Assembly (NCBI GenBank): GCA_037623315.1
Contig: JBBJJH010000026.1
Span: forward strand, 1-49,789
Source: Halanaerobiaceae bacterium ANBcell28
GTDB lineage: Bacteria > Bacillota > Halanaerobiia > Halanaerobiales > DTU029
Direction: 5' to 3'
DNA: 49,789 nt
The position numbers and the translations under genes are program-made. The notes under the pieces are model-generated. The model had not been told where the DNA came from. It did not search any database and saw only the letters and a program-made list of their open reading frames with translations. Positions 25,962 through 34,176 of this stretch are shown here, piece by piece (the stretch's first letter is position 1; each line of letters begins with the position of its first letter).

Positions 25962-27629
25962 GTGAGTATGTTTTGTTATCAATGTCAGGAAGCAGCCAAG
26001 GGAGAAGGCTGTACAGTACGAGGAGTATGTGGTAAAACAGATGATGTAGCGAATCTTCAAGATTTATTAATCTATGTACTTAAAGGTATCTCTGTTATAG
26101 CAGAAGAAGCAAAAGAATATGGTGTAGAGGATGAAAAAGTAGCTGTATTTATTAATGAGAGTCTTTTTGCTACTATTACCAATGCAAGCTTTGATCCTGA
26201 GCGTTTTGAAAAGAGGATAGAAGAAGGCTTAAGTTTAAGGGAAGAGCTTAAAGAGAATTTACTTAAAGCTTATCAGGAAAAAACAGGTGAAGAATTTAAT
26301 AAATATTTACCAGAAATGTGCACTTGGTATAGTGATAATGTTCAAGATTTCTATACAAAGTCTGCCCAAGTTGGTATATTATCAATAGAAAATGAAGATA
26401 TCAGATCCCTTAAAGAGCTTTTAATATATGGTTTAAAAGGTATAGCTGCTTATGCAGAACATGCCTATGTTCTAGAAGAAAAAAGTGATGATATTTTTGC
26501 ATTCCTTACTGAAGCACTTGCAGCAACAGCTGATGGAGATAAAAGTGTAGATGAATTAATAGGATTAGTTATGAAGTGTGGAGAAATTGCTGTAGAAACA
26601 ATGGCTTTACTTGATAAAGCAAATACCAGCAATTATGGCAACCCTGAAATAAGTAATGTAAATATTGGTGTTAGAAATAATCCAGGAATTCTAATTAGTG
26701 GTCATGATTTACGTGACCTGGAAGAACTCCTTGAGCAGACAGAAGGTACAGGTGTTGATGTTTATACACATGGAGAAATGTTGCCTGCTAATTCTTATCC
26801 TGCTTTCAAAAAATATGATCATTTTGTAGGTAATTATGGAAACGCATGGTGGCAACAGGGAGAAGAATTTGAAAAATTTAATGGTCCCATTTTAATGACA
26901 ACAAATTGCCTAGTTCCACCAAAAGATTCTTATAAAGATCGCGTTTATACAACTGGTGTTGTTGGATTTTCTGGTTTAACTCATATTACTGATAGAGAAG
27001 AAGGAAAGCAAAAAGATTTTTCTGCTATCATTGAGCATGCTAAAAAGACCAATGCGCCCGAGGAATTAGAAACAGGAACTATCCCTGGTGGTTTTGCTCA
27101 TGAAGCAGTAATGGGTGTTGCTGATAAGGTAGTAGAAGCTGTAAAACAAGGCCATATCAGTAGATTTGTAGTTATGGCTGGTTGTGATGGGAGACATAAG
27201 ACCCGTGATTATTATAGTCAAGTAGCTGAAGAACTTCCAGAAGATGCTGTAATCCTTACTGCTGGTTGTGCAAAATATAGATACAATAAGCTTGATTTAG
27301 GTGATATTGGTGGCATTCCTAGGGTACTTGATGCAGGTCAGTGTAATGATTCATATTCTTTAGTTGTTATAGCACAAAAGCTGGCTGAAGTATTTGAGGT
27401 AGATGATATTAATGAACTTCCAATATCTTATGATATTGCCTGGTATGAACAAAAGGCAGTAGCTGTTCTATTAGCTCTGTTGTTCTTAGGAGTTAAGGGA
27501 ATACGTCTTGGACCTTCCTTACCAGCATTTGTCTCAGCAAATGTCTTAAATGTACTTGTTGAAAAATTTGATATTAAGCCAATAGATAATGTAGAAAATG
27601 ATGTAGCAGCTATTATGGCTGGCGAATAA
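25962..27629 (+). CDS. hcp: Hybrid cluster protein (hydroxylamine reductase)
   Basis: Cytoplasmic Fe-S protein of 555 residues that handles reactive nitrogen species (nitric oxide or hydroxylamine reduction) in anaerobes. The N-terminal cysteines of the cubane cluster are at 5, 8, 17 and 23 ([19 protein letters not shown]). Ligands of the hybrid cluster are in order: His in ISGHDL, Glu in THGEML, Cys in TTNCLVPP, Cys in [14 protein letters not shown], Cys in [11 protein letters not shown], Cys in AGQCNDSYS, and Glu/Lys in WYEQKAV. GTG 25962 follows AAAGGAGTG. It is monocistronic, with an FNR-type promoter upstream and a terminator downstream. Confidence 0.97.
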   Translation: MSMFCYQCQEAAKGEGCTVRGVCGKTDDVANLQDLLIYVLKGISVIAEEAKEYGVEDEKVAVFINESLFATITNASFDPERFEKRIEEGLSLREELKENLLKAYQEKTGEEFNKYLPEMCTWYSDNVQDFYTKSAQVGILSIENEDIRSLKELLIYGLKGIAAYAEHAYVLEEKSDDIFAFLTEALAATADGDKSVDELIGLVMKCGEIAVETMALLDKANTSNYGNPEISNVNIGVRNNPGILISGHDLRDLEELLEQTEGTGVDVYTHGEMLPANSYPAFKKYDHFVGNYGNAWWQQGEEFEKFNGPILMTTNCLVPPKDSYKDRVYTTGVVGFSGLTHITDREEGKQKDFSAIIEHAKKTNAPEELETGTIPGGFAHEAVMGVADKVVEAVKQGHISRFVVMAGCDGRHKTRDYYSQVAEELPEDAVILTAGCAKYRYNKLDLGDIGGIPRVLDAGQCNDSYSLVVIAQKLAEVFEVDDINELPISYDIAWYEQKAVAVLLALLFLGVKGIRLGPSLPAFVSANVLNVLVEKFDIKPIDNVENDVAAIMAGE

Positions 27630-27661
27630 GTAAATTAAAGAATATAATATGAAATTTAAAG

Positions 27662-27693
27662 AAATCCTGCTGGTTTTACTAGCAGGATTTTCT
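27662..27693 (+). terminator. Intrinsic terminator after hcp
   Basis: AAATCCTGCT and AGCAGGATTT pair perfectly around a nine-base loop, followed by TCT. Confidence 0.85.
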
Positions 27694-27763
27694 ATATGAT
27701 TATCAATATGATTTTTGAAAATAATACTTTTTTCACAAAAAGGGGATCTAATTATGATTCTTT

Positions 27764-27792
27764 TTGACAAAGACAAAATTATTTGCTAATAT
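27764..27792 (+). promoter_or_regulatory. SigA promoter of the GH9-GH31-lacI operon
   Basis: TTGACA (27764-27769), a 17-base spacer and TAATAT (27787-27792). Transcription would start near 27799. Confidence 0.75.
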
Positions 27793-27822
27793 TAGTTAAA
27801 CTATATTTATTTTCAAAAAGCC

Positions 27823-27836
27823 CTTAAGCGCTTAAG
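27823..27836. promoter_or_regulatory. LacI-family operator
   Basis: CTTAAGCGCTTAAG is a perfect 14-base palindrome with the central CG typical of LacI-family operators. It lies about 25-38 bases after the predicted start point, so binding would block elongation or late initiation. The regulator encoded at the operon's end is the natural ligand. Confidence 0.75.
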
Positions 27837-27875
27837 AGTGGGGCTAATATATATACTAGCAAAGGTGGTATTGAA

Positions 27876-29492
27876 ATGATACATATTAATCAACTAGGAT
27901 ATAAGCCTGGAGATAGTAAAAGAGTTTTGGTAAAAAATTCTCAAAAAAAGCTAAAAAATTTCCGAATCTTTGATTTGAATAATGAGCAAGTTGTTTATGA
28001 AGGGATATTAAAAGAAGCTAAATATGATCCTGATAGTGGAGAAATTGTTTCTAAAGGAGATTTTAGTGATTTAAGCTTAGTGGGAGACTATTATATTAAG
28101 CTTGATAATGAAAAGAAGTCATACAATTTTAGTATAAAGGAAGGCATATATGATCAATTAAAAAATGATCTTCTTAAATTAATGTACTTTCAAAGATGTG
28201 GTCTGAATCTTGAAGAAGAGTATGCTGGTCCATGGAAACATGAAGCCTGTCATTTAGATGATGCTTATCTTTATGAAGAACCAGATAAAAAAATAGATAC
28301 AAGTGGAGGCTGGCATGATGCTGGTGATTATGGAAAGTATGTAGTGCCAGCAGCTAAAACTATTGCTGATTTGCTCTTGTCATATAATTTTTTCCCTGAA
28401 ACTTTTGACGAAAATATAAATATTCCAGAAAGCAAAAAAGATATGCCCGATATATTACATGAAGCCTATTGGGGTCTTAATTGGATGTTTAAAATGCAGA
28501 ATCAAGATAATGGTGGGGTATATCATAAAGTGACTACTAAGCAATTTGTTGGAATGGTAATGCCTGAAACAAGTAAAGAAAAAAGATATATTATGCCGAT
28601 ATCCTCAACTGCAACAGCTTGTTTTGCTGCTGTTATGGCTATGGCTTCCAGTATTTATAATGACTTTGATCAAAAATTAGCGAATGAAATGGTTGAAGCA
28701 GCAGAGAAAGCATGGCAGTGGCTTAATAATAATCCTGATGCAGATGTATTTAGAAATCCAGAGGGTGTAAATACTGGAGGATATGGAGATGAAGATGATC
28801 GTGATGAACGTTATTGGGCAGCTGTAGAATTGTATAGGTCTACTGGAAAAGACATATATCATAATTATATTAAAGATAATATTAATAATGATTTTGATAA
28901 GGTTTCCATAGATTGGAGAAATGTTGGTGGCTATGGGACTATTTCCTACCTTTCTATGGAGGATGGTCAAGATAATCTTATTTATAAAAAATTAAAGGAT
29001 TTATATTTTAATAATCTTAATAAAATGCTAGCAAGGTCTGAAAAAAGTGCATATGGTCTTTCCATAGATGAATATATGTGGGGAAGTAATGGTTTGTTAA
29101 TGGATCAGGCTATGCTTTTAATTTTTGCTAAGTTTTTAAGTGAGGATAATACAAATAAATACATCCAGGTTGCTAGAAATAATTTTGATTACTTATTAGC
29201 TTGCAATGTGCTGGATCAATGCTATGTTACTGGATATGGTAGTAAGAGGCTTATGAATCCACATCACAGACCATCAGAGGCAGATGGAGTGGAAGAACCT
29301 GTGCCCGGCATGGTCTCGGGTGGTCCTAATTCTCGTCTGCAGGATGATGCTTTACGAGATGCCGTGGACAAGGATGTGCCTCCTGCAAAAGCCTTTGTAG
29401 ATCATCTTGGTAGTCATTCATCAAATGAAATTACAACATATTGGAATTCACCTGCAGTTTTTGTGGCAGCATATTTTGGGTCTAACAGATAA
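27876..29492 (+). CDS. Glycoside hydrolase family 9, cytoplasmic
   Basis: Inverting beta-glycosidase of 538 residues. Residues 1-90 form the CelD-type N-terminal Ig-like domain (IHINQLGYKPGDSKRVLVK), then the (alpha/alpha)6 barrel with SGGWHDAGDYGKYVVP (catalytic base region, Asp148 and Asp151), a late HHRPS motif, and the acid in NEITTYWNSPAVF (Glu518). There is no signal peptide, so it should cut imported beta-glucan oligosaccharides, releasing glucose or short units, rather than cellulose. ATG 27876 follows AAAGGTGG. The next gene is an alpha-xylosidase, so xyloglucan oligosaccharides are the likely substrate. Some cytoplasmic GH9 enzymes are exo-glucosaminidases, which remains possible. 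Confidence 0.88.
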   Translation: MIHINQLGYKPGDSKRVLVKNSQKKLKNFRIFDLNNEQVVYEGILKEAKYDPDSGEIVSKGDFSDLSLVGDYYIKLDNEKKSYNFSIKEGIYDQLKNDLLKLMYFQRCGLNLEEEYAGPWKHEACHLDDAYLYEEPDKKIDTSGGWHDAGDYGKYVVPAAKTIADLLLSYNFFPETFDENINIPESKKDMPDILHEAYWGLNWMFKMQNQDNGGVYHKVTTKQFVGMVMPETSKEKRYIMPISSTATACFAAVMAMASSIYNDFDQKLANEMVEAAEKAWQWLNNNPDADVFRNPEGVNTGGYGDEDDRDERYWAAVELYRSTGKDIYHNYIKDNINNDFDKVSIDWRNVGGYGTISYLSMEDGQDNLIYKKLKDLYFNNLNKMLARSEKSAYGLSIDEYMWGSNGLLMDQAMLLIFAKFLSEDNTNKYIQVARNNFDYLLACNVLDQCYVTGYGSKRLMNPHHRPSEADGVEEPVPGMVSGGPNSRLQDDALRDAVDKDVPPAKAFVDHLGSHSSNEITTYWNSPAVFVAAYFGSNR

Positions 29493-29553
29493 AATTAAAG
29501 AAATTGTATGCTAGGGAAAATATAGCATAACAAGAGGGGGGGAGTGTTAATAA

Positions 29554-31884
29554 ATGAAATTTACAGATGGTAACTGGCTGGTGAAGGAAGGATATGATAT
29601 TTTTAGTCCAATAACTTTGTATGATTATGAAGAAAAAGAGAATAGTTTAAATCTTTATGCTCCTTATCAATATATAAATCACAGAGGAGATACTTTGCAG
29701 GGACCTTTATTTACAATTAAATTAAGCTCACCAATGGAAGATGTAATTAGAGTACGTTTTTATCATTATAAGGGTCAAATTAATGAGGAACCTGCATTTG
29801 AAATAGCAGAGGATGCTAATACTGAATTTTTAGTTGATGATAAAGATGAAAGCCTTGCTTTTAAAAGTGGAGATCTAAATGCTTTTATTGATAAGAATAA
29901 TTTTTCTATAGAATTTTCTAATAAGAATGGAAAAATTACTTCCAGTACTTATAGAAATAAAGGATATATAAAAGAGGATAATGGTAATACATATATTAGG
30001 GAACAATTAGATTTGGCTGTAGGAGAATGTGTCTATGGTTTAGGCGAACGTTTTACGGAATTTGTGAAAAATGGACAGGTGGTTGATATTTGGAATAAAG
30101 ATGGTGGAACTAGTAGTGAACAGGCCTATAAGAATATACCATTTTATCTGACTAATAAAGGCTATGGGGTATTTGTAAATCATCCTGAAAAGGTTTCGTT
30201 TGAGATTGCATCTGAAAGAGTGGATAAAGTACAATTTAGTGTCCCAGGAGAGTATCTTGATTATTATATTATTAATGGACCAACTATCAAAGATGTGATT
30301 AAAAGATATACATCTCTTACCGGCAAACCAGCCTTACCTCCAGCCTGGTCTTATGGACTCTGGTTAACTACTTCTTTTACTACCAATTATGATGAGGAGA
30401 CTGTAAATAGTTTTGTAGATGGCATGGCTGAACGTGAACTACCTTTACATGTATTTCATTTTGATTGTTTCTGGATGAAGGAGTATCACTGGACTAATTT
30501 TAAATGGGATGACAGGGTTTTTCCTGATCCTGAAGGTATGCTAAGCAGATTAAAAGATAAGGGTTTAAAAATATCTGTCTGGATAAACCCATATATAGCA
30601 CAAAGATCAGAACTGTTTAATGAAGGAGTAGAACAGGGTTATTTAATAAAAAATCCTGATGGTACTGTATGGCAATGGGATAAATGGCAGCCAGGGATGG
30701 CTATAGTTGATTTTACAAATCCTGATGCCTGTAAATGGTATGCTGATAAGTTAAGAGACTTAATAAAAATGGGTGTAGATACATTTAAAACCGACTTTGG
30801 AGAAAGAATCCCTACTGATGTTATTTATCATGATGGCTCTGATCCGGTGAAAATGCATAATTACTATCCCTATTTATATAACAAGGTAGTTTTTGATGTT
30901 TTAAAAGAGGAATTAGGAAAAAATAAAGCTGTTGTTTTTGCTCGATCTGCTACAGCTGGTGGACAGAAATTTCCTGTTCATTGGGGAGGTGACTGTAATA
31001 GTAAATATACTTCTATGGCTGAAAGCCTTAGAGGGGGATTGTCACTATGTTTATCCGGCTTTGCTTTCTGGAGCCACGATATTGGAGGTTTTGAAAATAC
31101 TGCCACTGCAGATGTTTATAAACGTTGGATTGCTTTTGGCTTGTTATCATCCCATAGTCGATTACATGGAAGTTCTTCTTATAGAGTACCTTGGTTGTTT
31201 GATGAGGAAGCAGTTGATGTTTTAAGATACTTTACAAATTTAAAATGTAGATTAATGCCACATTTATATAAATTATCTTGCGAAGCTAATCAAACTGGAT
31301 TACCAGTAATGAGGGCTATGATTATGGAATTTGAAGATCAGCCTGGTTGTGAATATCTTGATAAGCAATATATGTTGGGAGATTCATTACTTGTAGCTCC
31401 TGTATTTAGTGAAAAAGGAGAAGTGGCTTATTATTTACCTGAAGGGGAATGGACAAATTTTATTACAGGTGAGAATATTAGTGGTGCTAGGTGGATTCAA
31501 GAAAAACATGACTATCTAAGCTTACCGTTACTGGCTAGGGAAAACTCCATTATAGCTACAGGAAATTGCATAGATAAAGTAGATTATGATTATAGTGATA
31601 ATATAACTTTTAATATATTTCAGCTTAAAGATAGGACTAGCTTAAAATATCCTGTTTACAATAGATATGGAAAAAAAGAGCTAGAATTATCCGTAGAGCG
31701 TATAGGAAACAAAGTTTTTATAGAGCTTAGTGACGATAGCAAACCTTGTTTTATTAAGCTAATCAATACTGGTTACGTTCAAGAAATAGATGGAGGAGTT
31801 TATCAAGAAGTAGAATCAGAATCAGATTATGGAACAAATATTATTCCAGAAAAAAATAAAATTACTATTAGTATTAGAGGATAA
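29554..31884 (+). CDS. yicI: Alpha-xylosidase, GH31 (YicI type)
   Basis: Removes non-reducing alpha-1,6-xylose from xyloglucan oligosaccharides such as isoprimeverose. The protein is 776 residues, as long as E. coli YicI (772), and follows it motif by motif: FHFDCFWMKEYHWTNFKWD, ISVWINPYIAQRS, the nucleophile in FKTDFGERIP (Asp414) and the acid/base in HWGGDCNS (Asp480), almost the same numbering as in YicI. The KTDFGE form favours alpha-xylosidase over alpha-glucosidase. No signal peptide. ATG 29554 follows a GAGGGGGGGAG tract. It is the second gene of the operon, 61 bases after GH9 and 85 before the lacI-type regulator. Confidence 0.92.
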   Translation: MKFTDGNWLVKEGYDIFSPITLYDYEEKENSLNLYAPYQYINHRGDTLQGPLFTIKLSSPMEDVIRVRFYHYKGQINEEPAFEIAEDANTEFLVDDKDESLAFKSGDLNAFIDKNNFSIEFSNKNGKITSSTYRNKGYIKEDNGNTYIREQLDLAVGECVYGLGERFTEFVKNGQVVDIWNKDGGTSSEQAYKNIPFYLTNKGYGVFVNHPEKVSFEIASERVDKVQFSVPGEYLDYYIINGPTIKDVIKRYTSLTGKPALPPAWSYGLWLTTSFTTNYDEETVNSFVDGMAERELPLHVFHFDCFWMKEYHWTNFKWDDRVFPDPEGMLSRLKDKGLKISVWINPYIAQRSELFNEGVEQGYLIKNPDGTVWQWDKWQPGMAIVDFTNPDACKWYADKLRDLIKMGVDTFKTDFGERIPTDVIYHDGSDPVKMHNYYPYLYNKVVFDVLKEELGKNKAVVFARSATAGGQKFPVHWGGDCNSKYTSMAESLRGGLSLCLSGFAFWSHDIGGFENTATADVYKRWIAFGLLSSHSRLHGSSSYRVPWLFDEEAVDVLRYFTNLKCRLMPHLYKLSCEANQTGLPVMRAMIMEFEDQPGCEYLDKQYMLGDSLLVAPVFSEKGEVAYYLPEGEWTNFITGENISGARWIQEKHDYLSLPLLARENSIIATGNCIDKVDYDYSDNITFNIFQLKDRTSLKYPVYNRYGKKELELSVERIGNKVFIELSDDSKPCFIKLINTGYVQEIDGGVYQEVESESDYGTNIIPEKNKITISIRG

Positions 31885-31969
31885 GTAGTAATATTGAAGT
31901 GTACCAGGAGAGGTTGACTTAAGAAATTTAATATTAAAATTAAGCTTATTATTGTTGGGAGTGATTTTT

Positions 31970-32986
31970 TTGTCAAATATATATGACATAGCAAAAATAG
32001 CTGGAGTATCAATAGCTACCGTATCTAAGGTCATTAATGATCGTCATGATGTTAGCGACGAAACTAAAAAAAGAATTAGAAAGATAATGCAGGAAAACAA
32101 TTACATACCCAATTCTGTTGCTAGAAGTTTAACAACAAACCAATCTGGATCTATTGGTATTATTTTTAATTATTACCATGAAGAAGGTTTAAATAATATG
32201 TTTTTTCAGGAAGTTCTCTTTGGTGCAGAAAAAGTTATGGGAAAAGCAGGCTATGATTATGTATATTTTTCTGATCAAAAATGGCATGATACCTATGCTT
32301 ATGATTATTTAGGCAAGTGTAAAAATCGCATGGTTGATGGAGCTATTTTATTGGGGATTCATAAGGATGAAAATATGTCCCGTTTATTGGAATCTAATTT
32401 ACCAGTTGTATTAATAGATTTAGAGTATTCTAATGAGACTACATCTTATGTATCTAGTGATAACGAAAGAGGTGCATATCAGGCACTGGATTACCTCTAT
32501 GACTTAGGGCATAAAAAGATTGGCATGATTATGGGACCCAGGGGAATAGGACCAGCAGATATCAGGTTAAAAGGCTTTACAAAAGCACTACAGAATAAAA
32601 ATTTAAAGTATAATGAAGAATGGATTATAGAAGCTGATTTTGAGGAAAAGTATGCTTATAAAGCAATGCAAAGAATATTGTCGCAGTCCGATAGGCCTAC
32701 TGCTATTTTTTGTCAGGCAGATGTTATTGCAATTGCAGCTATAAAAGCTATCAGGGATGCTGGACTAAATGTACCTGATGATTTTTCAATTATTGGGTTT
32801 GATGATATAGAAGTTAGTAAATATATTACACCATCGCTAACTACAGTAAGTCAAAATACTTATCAATTAGGAGAAAATGCGGCTGAAATGTTATTAAAAA
32901 TGATTAAATCACCTAAAAAACGGATATCACCTGTGATTTTACCAAGTCGCTTAGTCAAAAGAAATTCATGTAAAAAATATAATTAA
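31970..32986 (+). CDS. LacI-family transcriptional regulator
   Basis: DNA-binding repressor of 338 residues from this start. The helix-turn-helix (NIYDIAKIAGVSIATVSKVINDRHDVSDETKKRI) is followed by the hinge helix NSVARSLTTNQ and a periplasmic-binding-protein-like sugar sensor (SIGIIF..., SSDNERGAYQALDYLYDLGHKKIGMI, FCQADVIAIAAIKAI, IIGFDDIEVSKYITPSLTTVSQN). TTG 31970 lies eight bases after GGGAGTG; the frame extends to TTG 31952, but that start overlaps the binding site. It ends the GH9-GH31 operon, so it is probably autoregulated through the palindrome at 27823 and senses a xyloglucan-derived sugar. Confidence 0.92.
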   Translation: MSNIYDIAKIAGVSIATVSKVINDRHDVSDETKKRIRKIMQENNYIPNSVARSLTTNQSGSIGIIFNYYHEEGLNNMFFQEVLFGAEKVMGKAGYDYVYFSDQKWHDTYAYDYLGKCKNRMVDGAILLGIHKDENMSRLLESNLPVVLIDLEYSNETTSYVSSDNERGAYQALDYLYDLGHKKIGMIMGPRGIGPADIRLKGFTKALQNKNLKYNEEWIIEADFEEKYAYKAMQRILSQSDRPTAIFCQADVIAIAAIKAIRDAGLNVPDDFSIIGFDDIEVSKYITPSLTTVSQNTYQLGENAAEMLLKMIKSPKKRISPVILPSRLVKRNSCKKYN

Positions 32987-33029
32987 TAGCGGATGTCTTT
33001 TATAACTAAGATAAGTAATAGTCTTATTT

Positions 33030-33072
33030 TAGAAAAGAGCTAAGCGAATATTTTGTTTAGAATTAGCTCTGA
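33030..33072 (-). terminator. Probable terminator of the MBL hydrolase gene
   Basis: AGAGCTAA (33036-33043) and TTAGCTCT (33063-33070) form an eight-base stem. Read on the minus strand it is followed by TTTTCT, so it should end the gene at 33107. Confidence 0.6.
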
Positions 33073-33106
33073 AAGTATTTGCTTGGGGCATCCTTAATGA
33101 TTACAA

Positions 33107-33838
33107 TTACAATTCATATTCCCATCCTCTGGAAGCCATTTTAATTTTGCCTTGATAATATTCTCTAGTATTATCTAGAAGCATTTTGTTATCCCCATAG
33201 TTAGGCAAATGACAAAGGAGCAAGGTCTTACTTGTTGATTCTCTTGCTAATTTTCCTACATCGCTACTATTCATATGGCCCATTTTCTGTCCATCTCTAT
33301 CTGGATATAGACTACATTCTGCTATTAATAAATCACTATTTAAAGCAAAGTCACTTAGTTCTGGAAAATAAGATGTATCTGCAGTATATATTATTTTTTT
33401 GTCTTTATACTTTATTTTCATGGCATAACAGGGAGTAGGATGTTTTGTTTTTATAAAATTGATTGTGAAAGGTCCAAGTTCTAATGTACTATTTTCTTGA
33501 TATGGACTGGCTATTGTATATGATTTATAATTTAGTTTTTTAAAGGATTCATCCTCTTGGTGTCCATATATTTTTAAGCTTTTATTTTTTTGCGATATAA
33601 TTGATTTAACCATAATTCCGTGCTGTAAAACACTGATATCACTCCAGTGATCAGCGTGATAATGTGATAGTATTACTGCATCCAGTTCGTCTAATTCGAT
33701 ATAATTTTGTAAGGCTGAAACTACTCCACTACCACAATCAATAAGGAGATTATAGGAATCGTCCTGTAAAAGATAGCCAGAACAGGCCTCATTTTTTGAA
33801 GGAAAAGCAGCTCGGCTACCTAGTACTATTAGTTTCAT
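33107..33838 (-). CDS. MBL-fold metallo-hydrolase (YhfI/RNase Z-like)
   Basis: Metallo-beta-lactamase-fold hydrolase of 243 residues. Zinc ligands are seen in LSHYHADHW (HxHxDH, about residues 59-64), a later His in KTKHPTPCYAM, YTADTSYFPEL and a final LLLCHLPNY. The layout, with LLIDCGSG and no RNA-binding exosite arm, fits the YhfI-type group related to RNase Z, of unknown substrate. I start at ATG 33838, preceded by GGAAGTGA; the three codons upstream overlap that site. Single gene, opposite to its neighbours. Confidence 0.87.
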   Translation of the reverse strand: MKLIVLGSRAAFPSKNEACSGYLLQDDSYNLLIDCGSGVVSALQNYIELDELDAVILSHYHADHWSDISVLQHGIMVKSIISQKNKSLKIYGHQEDESFKKLNYKSYTIASPYQENSTLELGPFTINFIKTKHPTPCYAMKIKYKDKKIIYTADTSYFPELSDFALNSDLLIAECSLYPDRDGQKMGHMNSSDVGKLARESTSKTLLLCHLPNYGDNKMLLDNTREYYQGKIKMASRGWEYEL

Positions 33839-34070
33839 AATTATCACTTCCTATTTAAATTTTTTTGTTAAATACTTTAATATCTGTTCTTTTTATCATC
33901 TAAAATATATTATATCATCTATTGGTTATCTATAAAAATTTGTAAAATAATAAATGAATAGCTTGCAAAAGAAAGAACTTTTAGATATTATTATAGGAGA
34001 AATAACATTGATGTTTATTATATATTCAAATTTGATTTATAATTTAGTAGCTGCACTTTAAAACACATTG

Positions 34071-34146
34071 TATAAGAATAGTTTGCTCTAAGTGGTCTTT
34101 ATAATTCTTATTTAGGCTAATATTTAATTCCCAGAGCAAATTATTT
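34071..34146 (+). promoter_or_regulatory. Structured leader of purL with two competing stems
   Basis: ATAAGAAT (34072-34079) can pair with ATTCTTAT (34104-34111). AATAGTTTGCTCT (34077-34089) can pair with AGAGCAAATTATT (34133-34145), 13 pairs with one G-U. The left arms overlap, so only one can form at a time. I see no T tract strong enough to call a terminator and no purine riboswitch core. The rest of the gap, 33848-34070, shows only a TATAAT at 34038 with a weak -35. Confidence 0.45.
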
Positions 34147-34176
34147 AAGATAAATATAACATGAAGGGTGGTTAAT

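Noticed and set aside
30932-31225. 97-residue overlapping plus-strand frame in the alpha-xylosidase gene
   Set aside because: It lies inside the catalytic domain of the GH31 protein in another frame and has no translation signal.
33848-34176. Purine riboswitch before purL
   Set aside because: The conserved loop and junction sequences of the purine class are missing; only competing generic stems are seen.
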